Shown piece after piece: positions 26,849-35,521 of a DNA stretch of 64,000 bases. The position numbers and the translations under genes were made by a program. Source of the stretch: Chitinophaga agrisoli (GTDB taxonomy: Bacteria > Bacteroidota > Bacteroidia > Chitinophagales > Chitinophagaceae); NCBI RefSeq assembly GCF_008386695.1, contig NZ_VUOC01000002.1, positions 300,426 to 364,425 of the forward strand. Reading direction: 5' to 3'. Under the pieces are notes generated by a model, which was not told the DNA's origin, ran no database searches, and saw nothing but the letters and a program-made list of their open reading frames with translations. The number at the start of each line of letters is the position of its first letter. Position 1 is the first letter of the stretch.

Positions 26849-27409
26849 TCATGCGGCTAATAAGGATGGGATCTTAGACAGCGATTGCTTAAAATAACCC
26901 GTTTCCCCGGTGGCGCCGGCCACTACCAATGAGCCCTGGATCAACAGGTTCACCTGTTTCGCCTTTTGCCGGGCCTTTTCCGGCGAGGCGCCCAGGTCGC
27001 GTGCAATAATTGTAAAACCTTCGGTCACCAGGTGGAAGCAGTTGCTTATACTGCCTTTAAAATCTTCCGCATCTGTGCCAACGGAGAGTGTTCTTAGCAG
27101 GCAATTATTAGCGCCTCCGTTATAAAGCTTATTAATAGCAGCTACTGTCTTTTTCAGGCGTATTTCCGGCTTTACATCTTTATCCTTTGCCACGGCAATG
27201 ATATGCTGCCGGATCCAGGCGGCGACTATCTCCAGCATGCGCAGGGCCATTTGTTTTTTGCCAAGGGGGAAACGGTGGTACAGGCTGGCTTTTTTAAGCC
27301 CTGTGGCCTTTGCCAGCAGCTCCATGGACGCGCCGTCGTATCCCAGCTGGCTAAAAAGCTCAAACAGCTTCTGATCCAGGTCCCCTGATTCAATTTTTTG
27401 TGCACGCAT
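26849..27409 (-). CDS. TetR/AcrR-family transcriptional repressor
   Basis: This 186-residue regulator has an N-terminal helix-turn-helix (about 10-55: LFELFSQLGYDGASMELLAKATGLKKASLYHRFP) and a helical ligand-binding C-terminal domain (about 75-186). Start at 27409 is ATG, three bases from a 20-base operator-like palindrome. The same palindrome core stands in front of the flavin-oxidase-like gene downstream, so it very likely represses itself and that gene and is released by an unidentified small ligand. Confidence 0.92.
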   Translation of the reverse strand: MRAQKIESGDLDQKLFELFSQLGYDGASMELLAKATGLKKASLYHRFPLGKKQMALRMLEIVAAWIRQHIIAVAKDKDVKPEIRLKKTVAAINKLYNGGANNCLLRTLSVGTDAEDFKGSISNCFHLVTEGFTIIARDLGASPEKARQKAKQVNLLIQGSLVVAGATGETGYFKQSLSKIPSLLAA

Positions 27410-27411
27410 AA

Positions 27412-27431
27412 TTTACCGATTGTTCGGTAAA
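27412..27431 (-). promoter_or_regulatory. Autoregulatory TetR-type operator
   Basis: TTTACCGATTGTTCGGTAAA (27412-27431) is a perfect inverted repeat of 8-base arms around TTGT, immediately before the tetR-like start codon. Its core TACCGA-N4-TCGGTA is shared with the site at 26723. Confidence 0.8.
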
Positions 27432-27490
27432 GGTAAAAATATCGTTTCAATCTGGTGCGCATCCTGGAATGCTCCCCGTGTTGCGTACTA

Positions 27491-27527
27491 AAAAAGGCGG
27501 CCACAAGAAACCTGCGACCGCCTTTTT
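27491..27527 (-). terminator. Terminator after the siderophore-type receptor gene
   Basis: AAAAAGGCGG (27491-27500) pairs with CCGCCTTTTT (27518-27527). It lies just downstream of the minus-strand receptor gene ending at 27545, so it should stop that transcript before the tetR-like gene. Confidence 0.8.
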
Positions 27528-27544
27528 ATTGAAGGATCATTCCC

Positions 27545-29926
27545 TTAAAACTTATAGGATACCGTTCCCGTGAACTGGGCAGGCGGTATAGGATTAATGC
27601 TGTAGTTCTCGTGTACGTAGTAGTTATAAGTATTGGTAACGTTGGATACCTTGGCGATCAATCCAAAGCGCCCAACCGAATACCCGGCGCTGATATCCAG
27701 TGTAGAGAACCCGGGCACGGAGATAAGGCGGTTGTACTTCTGTGACTGCCCGATCGTATTGTTCCAACCGGAAAAGCGCTGGCCTATATAATAATAGCCC
27801 ACGCCCAGCTTCAGTCCTTTGATCTTGTATTGCTGAAAAGTATAGAATACGCTGGCATTAGCAGTATGGTTAGGATTGCCAACCAACCGTTCGCCGGCTA
27901 TGGAGCCACCGGTTGTGCCGGTAGTATTTTCTATGGTAATGTTATTATAGCTGTAACCGGCAACAACGTCCAGTCCGGCCACGGGATGGCCGGCAATATC
28001 CACTTCCACGCCGCGGCTCAGGGTTTCGCCGATGAGCGCCTTCAGATTGGTATTGTTATTTGGCGTCACCCCATCCTTCTGGAAAGGAGCGGTCTGCGAG
28101 TAGTTGTTGTTTTTGATACGGTAAGCGGTTACATTCACGGAAAGGCGGCCGCCCAGGAAATCATTTTTTACGCCTACTTCGTACTGATCAATAACAGACG
28201 GTTTCAGCGCATTGCTGTCTACGTCCAGGCCATTGTTTGGCGTAAAGGAGTTCGCATAACTGGCAAATACCGCCATGGTCTCAATGGGTTTATACACCAG
28301 GCCTACGCGGGGCGAAAAAGCATGATCGTATTTGGCGGCGGCCAGGGTGCTCACGTTGGTTTTATAATCCAGGGTCCTGGGCGCTTCGTTCTGCAGATAG
28401 GAGAAGCGTACGCCGGCCAGGAAATTAAGCTTGGGCGAAATACGCACCAGGTCCTGCACATAAGCGCCAAAACGGTTTACCGGAGTGGTTACGCTCCTGA
28501 TCCTGCTGGCCTCCGGCATATCAGTACGGGGCGTATATAAGCCGGGCTGCAGGATGTTAATGGTGTCATATGCGGTTGGCTGGTTGTAGGAATAGGCCGC
28601 GGTATAGTATCTGTCGCCATCCACGCCGGCCAGTACATTATGCTCCAGGCCACCGGTCTTGAATTTACCGGTCAGGTCTGCCTGCGCCAGGTAGTAATCC
28701 TCGTTATTATAGGCCCTGTTCAAGGGGCGTCCCCATTTACCGGTTGCATCCGCCTGGATCCTCTCAACAGCATAATAGTCACGGTTATAATTCTGGTAAG
28801 AGAAGGTACCGCTTAATGACCAATTGCCATTTAACTGGTGTTTAATGGTAGCGCCGGCGGATGTTTGCCGGGTATGCGCATACTGCCAGGGCGTGCCAAA
28901 GAAGCTGTTACGGGGCAGGTCCGCTATTTTGGTGTTATCCAGGGAGCCGATGCCGAAGTCCGGCGTAAAGTCATGTTTCAGGTAATCGCCCTGTACCAGC
29001 AGCTCTGTGCGGTCGCTTAATTTGAATACCAGGGAAGGATTTACGTAATAGCGTTTGGAATGCACCTGGTCACGGTAGCTATCCGCCGTTTCGAAGGTAC
29101 CGTTCACGCGGTAGGCTATTTTTGAAGTAAGGGGGCCATATACGTCAAAAGCAGGTTTAAACAGCCCATAGCTGCCGGCGCGTACATTCACTTCGCCGCC
29201 AAAATTGAATTTTGGCTGTTTAGTGACCATATTCATCACTGCGCCCGGGGCTACGTTACCATACAGGATGGCCGCGCTGCCTTTGAGTATCTCCACTTTT
29301 TCCAGGGAGCTCATTTCCGGCATTACGCCTGAGTTTACACGGGCGCCATTTTTAAACATATTGGTGCTGGAAAAACCATAGCCCCTGGCATTGAACGACT
29401 CCTGGGTGCCTGCCCTGGAAGAGGCCATGTACACGCCGTTCACATTCTTTACCACATCGCTCATACGCTGTACCTGCTGTTCTTCCAGCACTTCGTGGCC
29501 GATGATAGCCACTCCCTGCGGCAGGTCTATGGCTGGTACCGGCAGCTTACCGATACTGAGCGGCTTTTTATTGACCGTGCCGCTTTTGCTGCCATTGATT
29601 ACAATTTCATTCAGCTGGCTGGAGGTGGCTTCCAGCGCAAATGTCACTTCTGTGGCCTGGTTGCTGTTCACCACAACTGTTTCATACAAGGTTTTAGTGC
29701 CGGTATGGGAGATCACCAGCACATAGTTGCCAGGTTTGATATTTTTCAGCACAAAAAGCCCGTCTTCGCCGGTGATGGCGCCTTTACGGGTATCCTTTAT
29801 ACCAATGGTAACATAGGGGGCTGGTTGTCCATCGGCAGAGCTGATCCTGCCTTTAATGGCCCCGGTTTGTGCAAATACAGTAAGGTGCGCTAATAAGAGT
29901 AAGCATAAGGTGTAGCAATAGTTCAC
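27545..29926 (-). CDS. TonB-dependent siderophore-type receptor
   Basis: The receptor of about 793 residues has a signal peptide, a carboxypeptidase-regulatory-like domain (about 22-105), a plug (GVAIIGHEVLEEQQVQRMSD, RGYGFSSTNMFKNG, ILKGSAAILYG) and a 22-strand-type barrel ending in FTGTVSYKF. The pattern fits siderophore receptors of the FhuA/FpvA class, which import Fe3+ chelates. No ATG occurs near the start; the candidates are GTG at 29956 and GTG at 29926, and the latter gives a compact signal peptide (MNYCYTLCLLLLAHLTVFAQ) after AGGA. No transporter genes for the periplasmic step are adjacent. A strong 15-bp inverted repeat lies upstream. Confidence 0.92.
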   Translation of the reverse strand: MNYCYTLCLLLLAHLTVFAQTGAIKGRISSADGQPAPYVTIGIKDTRKGAITGEDGLFVLKNIKPGNYVLVISHTGTKTLYETVVVNSNQATEVTFALEATSSQLNEIVINGSKSGTVNKKPLSIGKLPVPAIDLPQGVAIIGHEVLEEQQVQRMSDVVKNVNGVYMASSRAGTQESFNARGYGFSSTNMFKNGARVNSGVMPEMSSLEKVEILKGSAAILYGNVAPGAVMNMVTKQPKFNFGGEVNVRAGSYGLFKPAFDVYGPLTSKIAYRVNGTFETADSYRDQVHSKRYYVNPSLVFKLSDRTELLVQGDYLKHDFTPDFGIGSLDNTKIADLPRNSFFGTPWQYAHTRQTSAGATIKHQLNGNWSLSGTFSYQNYNRDYYAVERIQADATGKWGRPLNRAYNNEDYYLAQADLTGKFKTGGLEHNVLAGVDGDRYYTAAYSYNQPTAYDTINILQPGLYTPRTDMPEASRIRSVTTPVNRFGAYVQDLVRISPKLNFLAGVRFSYLQNEAPRTLDYKTNVSTLAAAKYDHAFSPRVGLVYKPIETMAVFASYANSFTPNNGLDVDSNALKPSVIDQYEVGVKNDFLGGRLSVNVTAYRIKNNNYSQTAPFQKDGVTPNNNTNLKALIGETLSRGVEVDIAGHPVAGLDVVAGYSYNNITIENTTGTTGGSIAGERLVGNPNHTANASVFYTFQQYKIKGLKLGVGYYYIGQRFSGWNNTIGQSQKYNRLISVPGFSTLDISAGYSVGRFGLIAKVSNVTNTYNYYVHENYSINPIPPAQFTGTVSYKF

Positions 29927-29974
29927 TGGCTCAAATTTCCTGCAAAGGAAAGACACCCGGTCTGATTAGCCCGC

Positions 29975-30027
29975 TCCGATCGGGAAAAAAAGCGGCGGGA
30001 AAATGGCTTTTCTTTTTCCCGATCGGA
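29975..30027. repeat. Perfect 15-bp inverted repeat between GH43 and receptor genes
   Basis: TCCGATCGGGAAAAA (29975-29989) and TTTTTCCCGATCGGA (30013-30027) are exact reverse complements around a 23-base loop. Each arm contains the self-palindrome CCGATCGG. The element sits between the stop of the GH43 gene and the start of the receptor gene, both on the minus strand, so it may terminate the first transcript, or act as a regulator-binding pair for the second. Confidence 0.85.
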
Positions 30028-30036
30028 TCATCGCGC

Positions 30037-31623
30037 TTATTCATACTTTATGCTAAACCAGGAGAAACAGGCCGCCTCATTGGCCCCGCCTTGCTGCAAC
30101 AATCCTGGCCGGGGGCTCCTATCCCACTGTTTCAAAAAGCGCCCATCCAGGAAATTGGCGTCGCTACCTGCCTGCGGCAGCTGCTGCCAGGCGCCGTTGC
30201 CCGTACGGTAAGAACATTGCAGCTGCCAGCCGTCTACCACCTTTATCTTCAGTTGCACTGGCGCAGCATCAGATAAGGTAATGCCTGGCAGCTCTTCCCG
30301 TTTGCCATCTGTCTCTTTCCATAGCAGCACCTGCTTATCTTTAACGCCAATGCCTGCGGTGGCCTTATCATCCCCATATATCACCAATCCTTTGAGCGCC
30401 GCATTGATATTTGCCACCTCCGTACTTATTTCATAGCTGGCCCTTAACGGTCTTAAACACAATGCCGTGCCGCTTGTATTGGGTTTTATGGCGTTGCCGG
30501 AAAGGTATAGTTTACCGCCATTCAGCTTTGCATCCGGCGTATAGGCACGGAAATTCCATTGCCAGTTAAATGAAAGTGTTGCACGCTCAAAATCATCCCG
30601 CCATTCCGGTGTGGCAGCATCGCCTGCCGAAGGGCTATTATCGTGTTTAAAATAAGGCCAGCCACTGGTTTTGTCCCAGAACAACTCGTCCAGCATGCCC
30701 TGGCGGCCGGTATATACGTTGTCTTTTACATTGTAAGCATGGTACAGGTAAAACCAGCGCTTATCATCCACCTTCACGGGCGTGCCATGGCCGGTGCACA
30801 TCCAGCTGGTATTGCCGTGCAGGATGGGATTGGCGGGGTTTAATTCATAAGGGCCTTTCAGGGACTTTGACCTGGCCACCCGTACGTTATAATCGCAGGG
30901 TACGCCACAGCAGCCGCCTGCGGAATAGAGCAGGTAATAATAGCCGTTCCGTTTCACAATGCTTTGTCCCTCCATGCCTTTACGGGCGGTATCCTTCAGC
31001 AGGGAAAAAGGTTCGCCCTGTAAAGACAGCCCATCGGCAGACAAACGGGAACCCAGCAGCTCGATAGGCCGCTTATCCAGCCCGTAGGCTTTCCAGGTAA
31101 TGTATAAACCGTCATCGTCCTTAAAAACAAAAGCGTCTATATCTTCTGTTCCCATGGTTATCAAGGGCCCTTTATCGGTGAAACCTTTAGCCGGATCATC
31201 CGTCACAGCTACCCCTATATAGGATACTTTTTGCTGGTTCCTGGCCGTGTAGTATACATAGAACTTGTCTTTGTAGTAATACAGCTCCGGCGCCCAAAAC
31301 GAGGCGGTGGTCCATTCCGGCTTCTTTGAAAAGATATAGCCCAGCTGTTTCCAGTGCACCAGGTCTTTTGAGGTAAACAGCGGGTAGTGTGGCGCCCATT
31401 CTGAAGAGGTACCGGTGGCATAATAGGTATCGCCCACTTTTATAACAGAAGGATCCGGAAAATCGCCGGGGATAACGGGGTTGCTATAGGCCGGCGGCAC
31501 AGCCGGTGAAGCGCCCTTGCCTCCCTGGTTAACCGCGGCGGCAGCAGTATTGGTTTGTGCGGCCGATGGTATGGCCGCGAGCAATAATAAAATAAGCCAG
31601 CTGTGTACGATGCGCATTCTCAT
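30037..31623 (-). CDS. Secreted glycoside hydrolase family 43 protein
   Basis: The 528-residue enzyme has a signal peptide (MRMRIVHSWLILLLLAAIPS) and a five-bladed beta-propeller GH43 domain (about 45-330) with the general base Asp57 in PGDFPDPSV, the pKa-modulating Asp in GTEDIDAFVF and the acid Glu in KGMEGQSIVKRNGYYYLLYS. A C-terminal beta-sandwich (about 345-525, FERATLSFNWQWNF, SRPGLLQQGG-like end) resembles the xylosidase-type lectin-like module. GH43 enzymes act mainly on arabinans and xylans. A much longer frame begins with TTG at 31752 but lacks a signal peptide at its start, so the ATG at 31623 is chosen. It is divergent from the carbohydrate locus at 32396. Confidence 0.9.
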   Translation of the reverse strand: MRMRIVHSWLILLLLAAIPSAAQTNTAAAAVNQGGKGASPAVPPAYSNPVIPGDFPDPSVIKVGDTYYATGTSSEWAPHYPLFTSKDLVHWKQLGYIFSKKPEWTTASFWAPELYYYKDKFYVYYTARNQQKVSYIGVAVTDDPAKGFTDKGPLITMGTEDIDAFVFKDDDGLYITWKAYGLDKRPIELLGSRLSADGLSLQGEPFSLLKDTARKGMEGQSIVKRNGYYYLLYSAGGCCGVPCDYNVRVARSKSLKGPYELNPANPILHGNTSWMCTGHGTPVKVDDKRWFYLYHAYNVKDNVYTGRQGMLDELFWDKTSGWPYFKHDNSPSAGDAATPEWRDDFERATLSFNWQWNFRAYTPDAKLNGGKLYLSGNAIKPNTSGTALCLRPLRASYEISTEVANINAALKGLVIYGDDKATAGIGVKDKQVLLWKETDGKREELPGITLSDAAPVQLKIKVVDGWQLQCSYRTGNGAWQQLPQAGSDANFLDGRFLKQWDRSPRPGLLQQGGANEAACFSWFSIKYE

Positions 31624-31729
31624 AGTTAATGTTTTGCTAATAACCGGGTTCTGCTTCAGGCGTCCCTGATAGGCGTCTAATGTAGCCTGATCACAGGGAA
31701 ACAGTTCGGATCTCCTGGCCATTATTCCA

Positions 31730-31745
31730 ACAATATATGTATTGT
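31730..31745. promoter_or_regulatory. Possible operator upstream of the GH43 gene
   Basis: ACAATA-TATG-TATTGT is a perfect inverted repeat about 107 bases upstream of the GH43 start. It could bind a regulator such as the GntR-type protein encoded at 38697, but no second copy was noticed near the susC promoter, so support is weak. Confidence 0.35.
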
Positions 31746-31912
31746 GGCGCAAAACTGTATGCTCCGGTCACGGATCTGTTTTATTTCTCCCGAAAAAGGC
31801 TGTATACGGATCAGGGAACAACTATTCATAACGTAATGGATAAGCGGGCGATTCTTGCCCTATATTTTTTTACGCAACTGTTCCCGATCATCTGACGTGC
31901 TGAAACAAAAAT

Positions 31913-31942
31913 TTTGAAATATTAAAATGCTCCCTATCTTTG
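31913..31942 (+). promoter_or_regulatory. Predicted Bacteroidota sigma-A promoter of the carbohydrate locus
   Basis: TTTG at 31913-31916 and TATCTTTG at 31935-31942 match the -33 (TTTG) and -7 (TAnnTTTG) elements known in this phylum, with an 18-base spacer against the usual 19-21. The predicted transcript would have a leader of about 450 bases before susC. Confidence 0.55.
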
Positions 31943-32094
31943 TAAAACCAGAACAGACCAGACCAGAACATGTGATATGTCATAAGAGATTCCACCAGGT
32001 AATTTATTCACCGCCAAAATCAATGTTATGAAAAGGGGGACGTGATACCATTCGTTAGCAGTACGCATTCAAATTACTCCATGGCGAGATGGTT

Positions 32095-32354
32095 CCTTAT
32101 CTATGCCGCGCCTGGCAGGTTCAAAAGCGGCCTGCGTCTGCCGCGGGGTGTTCGTATAAAGTGTTGCCAGTATGAACCCGCGCCAGCCAAGGGCCGTTTT
32201 GAATCCTGCCTGGCAATGCTGATAGGCCGGGGAGGACATATGGGAACACCAATGAAATGCGATATGAATCCGCGGCAGTCAAGATCGTTTTGAATCCTGC
32301 CTGGCAATGCTGATAGGCCGGGAGGACATATGGGAACACCAATGAAATGCGATA
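32095..32354. repeat. Direct and inverted repeats in the susC leader
   Basis: Two 69-70 base direct repeats lie at 32195-32264 and 32286-32354, 91 bases apart and differing by one G in a G-run. Each contains GAATCCTGCCTGGCAATGCT and ends GAAATGCGATA. A diverged inverted copy occupies about 32095-32150 (GCCTGGCAGGTTCAAAAGC, CTGCCGCGG). The second direct copy contains an in-frame ATG that extends the susC frame upstream to 32330; the first encodes only 17 codons. Plus-strand RNA could fold the inverted copy onto either direct copy. Confidence 0.85.
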
Positions 32355-32395
32355 AGCCGTACGGCCAATACTTCCATCATCAAACAAATTCTGTT

Positions 32396-35300
32396 ATGAA
32401 AAGATCAAAGTATAAAGGGTATCCTGTTGCCTGTACCTTCAGTGCGGGGCCCTTGTTTAACACGCTTATTTTCCTATGCTTTTTATTATGTAGTTATGTT
32501 ATTTCTTTTGCGCAGGAGCAGACCCGCACTGTTAGTGGTAAGGTGCGGAATGATGTGGGAGAAGCCATTCCCGGCGCTACTGTTATGGAAAAGAATAGTA
32601 AGACCGGGGCTATTTCTGATAATGATGGCCATTATAGCATCCGGGTGTCTGGTAATGGCGCCGTGCTGGTGATCTCTGCTACTGGCTTTACGGCGGTTGA
32701 AGTGCCGGTAGGAGACAAACAAAGCGCGGATGTTACTTTACAGAATGAGAACAAGGCATTGACAGAAGTGGTGGTGATCGGTTACGGGACTAAAAGGCGC
32801 GCTAATCTTACTGGCGCTGTATCTGCGGTGACTGGTAAGGAGTTGCAGAAATCGCCGGCTGTTAATATCAGTAATTCACTGGCCGGACAGGTGCCGGGCC
32901 TGATCGCTAATACCCGTAGCGGCGAACCGGGTAATGATAATGCGGAGATCTTTGTACGCGGTAAGGCTACGCTGGGCGCCAGTGGCGCGCTGATAGTGAT
33001 AGATGGCGTGCCGGACAGGTCTGGCGGATTTGCACGGTTAAACCCCGCAGATATTGAATCCATCTCTGTTATTAAAGACGCGACTGCGGCCATCTATGGC
33101 GCACGCTCCGCTAACGGTGTGATACTGGTGACCACCAAACGCGGGCAGTCCGGTACGCCGGTGCTTAGCTTCAGTACTAACTGGGGTTTTACGCAGCCTA
33201 CACGTGTGCCTAAGATGCTGAATTCTTATGAGTATGCGGTGGCTACCAATGAATATGATGCGTTGCTGGGACAGCAAAAGACCTGGCCCGATGCGGATAT
33301 CCAGTTGTTCAAAGATGGTACTGATCCGCTGGGGCATCCCAATACCAACTGGTGGGATGCTATTATGAAAACCTGGGCTATGCAGCAGAACCATGTTGTA
33401 TCATTGAGCGGCGGCTCAGAAAAAGTGAAGTATTTTCTCTCCGGGCAATACCAGCACCAGGACGGTATTTACAAAGAAGATGCCGCCTATTACAAACAGG
33501 CGCAGGCCAGGGCGAATGTGGATGTGCAGGTGACCAACAATTTTAAGGTGGGCGTAGATGTGCTGTACCGCAATGAGTACCGTAATGCCGCCAAACCTGG
33601 TTATGATGCCGGCGGTATATTCCGGGAGCTGTGGCTGGCCTATCCTTACCTGGTGGCTACATATCCCAATGGTTTGGTAGGTCCGGGCATAGGCGGCGGC
33701 CCGGATAACAGCATGGTCTATATTACCAGCGGCGATGCAGGGTATCAGCGTTTCATTAACGATTACCTGCAAACAAAGGCCTCTTTTAGCTGGAACCTTT
33801 CCAGGATCACGGATGGCCTGTCGCTGGATGGTTATTATGCCTATGACCTTACGCTGAACCGGACCAAGGCATTTGTACAAACGCCGCCGCCGGTGTACCG
33901 CTATGATCCCACCACAAAGGACTATACCCGGATCGTTTCATCCATCACGCCTAACCTGGCAGAGCTGCGGGGCAATCTTTCGCAGAAATTGATGAACCTG
34001 CGCCTGAACTATAACAGGAAGTTCCGGGATCATGGAGTGGAGGCCTTTGTAGCCTTTGAGCGCTTCCAGGGATCAGCAGATACGCTGACGGCGTACCGCT
34101 CCAATTTCCTGAGCAACTCGCTGGACCAACTGTTTGCGGGCAGCCTTACGGGGCAGCAGAACGGTTCTATAGCCGCGCAGGCCGGGCGTATCAATTTCAT
34201 TAGCCGTATCTCCTATAATTTCCGGAATAAGTACCTGCTGGATTATAATATGCGCTATGACGGTTCTCAGAATTTCCCGGAAGGCAAACGGTATGGTTTC
34301 TTTCCCGGGATCTCTGCCGCCTGGCGCATCTCTGAAGAACCCTTCTTCCGCTCTTCTTTTGTATCTGATCTGAAATTGCGGGCTTCGTGGGGCCGTACAG
34401 GTAATGACGCCGTATCTGCCTTTAACTATATTCAGACCTACCTGTTTGGCGAAGGATTTGGTTACTCGCTTGGCTCCGGCGCATCGCAGGTAAGCTCCCT
34501 TACCCTGGGGCCAACACCCAACAGGAATATTACCTGGGAAATAGCCAATACTACAGATATAGCGGTAGAGTCCCAGCTGCTGGGCGGCAAGATAGGGCTT
34601 AGCCTGGATTATTTCCGCTCTATGCGCAGCGGGATCCTTATCACGCGCGGCGAGTCAGTGCCCGGTTATACCGGTCTTATACTGCCTGCGGAGAACCTGG
34701 GGCGTGTGCTGAACAGGGGCATTGAAGTAGAAGCGTCTTATAATAACCGCGCGGGCAAGGATTTTTCTTATTCGATCCGTGGTAATATGACCTATGCGCA
34801 CAATAAAGTGATCTTTATGGATGAAGCGCCGGACATTCCCGCCTATCAGCAGAAAACAAACCTGCCCGTTGATGGATGGTTCCTTTACCAGTCTGAAGGC
34901 ATTTACCAGAACCAGCATGAGATAGATAACAGCCCGCACCCGGCTAACACGGCGCCCGGCGATATCCGTTATAAGGATGTAAACGGCGACAAACAGATCA
35001 ACGGCCTGGATATGGTGCGGATGCCGCTGGTGAGGACGCCGGAGATCATATTTGGCACTTCCTTGAGCGGCAGCTGGCGGAATATTGACCTTACCATCTT
35101 CTTCCAGGGACAGGCCAGGGCCAGATCTTACCTGGCGCCTGCGGGGCTGAATATGGCGGAGGAGTTCTTTGATGGCCGCTGGCAAAAAGAAGGCGATAAC
35201 AAATACCCGCGGAATTTTAACGGACCTACCGGCAGGACCTTTGGCGTAAATACTTTGCCTTCTGATTTCTGGTTACGCAATGCCGCTTTTGTGCGATTGA

Positions 35301-35503
35301 AGAACGTGGAGATCGGTTACAATTTCCCCTCTTCCCTGCTGAGCAAAGCGAAGATCCAGGGCGCCAGGGTGTATGTGAATGGCAGCAACCTGTTCTCCAT
35401 TGATAAGTTTGGGCCTTCTTACGATCCGGAAATACCTGTTGATAACGGCTATTATTATCCGCAGCAGCGGATAATCAACATTGGCGCAAACCTTAGTTTC
35501 TAA
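32396..35503 (+). CDS. SusC/RagA-family TonB-dependent receptor
   Basis: This 1035-residue receptor has a signal peptide (about 15-40, FNTLIFLCFLLCSYVISFAQ), a carboxypeptidase-regulatory-like domain (about 45-120), a plug introduced by TEVVVIGYGT with ATAAIYGARSANGVILVTT, and a TonB barrel ending IINIGANLSF. It lacks the STN domain, so it is not a FecR-signalling type; regulation is more likely by the GntR protein in the same operon. The frame opens at 32330 inside a repeat, but the ATG at 32396 (MKRSKYKGY) gives the normal start. It is followed at 18 bases by its SusD partner. Confidence 0.95.
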   Translation: MKRSKYKGYPVACTFSAGPLFNTLIFLCFLLCSYVISFAQEQTRTVSGKVRNDVGEAIPGATVMEKNSKTGAISDNDGHYSIRVSGNGAVLVISATGFTAVEVPVGDKQSADVTLQNENKALTEVVVIGYGTKRRANLTGAVSAVTGKELQKSPAVNISNSLAGQVPGLIANTRSGEPGNDNAEIFVRGKATLGASGALIVIDGVPDRSGGFARLNPADIESISVIKDATAAIYGARSANGVILVTTKRGQSGTPVLSFSTNWGFTQPTRVPKMLNSYEYAVATNEYDALLGQQKTWPDADIQLFKDGTDPLGHPNTNWWDAIMKTWAMQQNHVVSLSGGSEKVKYFLSGQYQHQDGIYKEDAAYYKQAQARANVDVQVTNNFKVGVDVLYRNEYRNAAKPGYDAGGIFRELWLAYPYLVATYPNGLVGPGIGGGPDNSMVYITSGDAGYQRFINDYLQTKASFSWNLSRITDGLSLDGYYAYDLTLNRTKAFVQTPPPVYRYDPTTKDYTRIVSSITPNLAELRGNLSQKLMNLRLNYNRKFRDHGVEAFVAFERFQGSADTLTAYRSNFLSNSLDQLFAGSLTGQQNGSIAAQAGRINFISRISYNFRNKYLLDYNMRYDGSQNFPEGKRYGFFPGISAAWRISEEPFFRSSFVSDLKLRASWGRTGNDAVSAFNYIQTYLFGEGFGYSLGSGASQVSSLTLGPTPNRNITWEIANTTDIAVESQLLGGKIGLSLDYFRSMRSGILITRGESVPGYTGLILPAENLGRVLNRGIEVEASYNNRAGKDFSYSIRGNMTYAHNKVIFMDEAPDIPAYQQKTNLPVDGWFLYQSEGIYQNQHEIDNSPHPANTAPGDIRYKDVNGDKQINGLDMVRMPLVRTPEIIFGTSLSGSWRNIDLTIFFQGQARARSYLAPAGLNMAEEFFDGRWQKEGDNKYPRNFNGPTGRTFGVNTLPSDFWLRNAAFVRLKNVEIGYNFPSSLLSKAKIQGARVYVNGSNLFSIDKFGPSYDPEIPVDNGYYYPQQRIINIGANLSF

Positions 35504-35521
35504 CGGTAACAAATCATCAGT

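Noticed and set aside
31624-31752. Longer GH43 start beginning with TTG
   Set aside because: A signal peptide starts at 31623, and the added residues match no family.
32330-32395. Upstream ATG for the susC gene inside the repeat
   Set aside because: It would place 22 unusual residues before a normal signal peptide, and the later ATG at 32396 fits the family.
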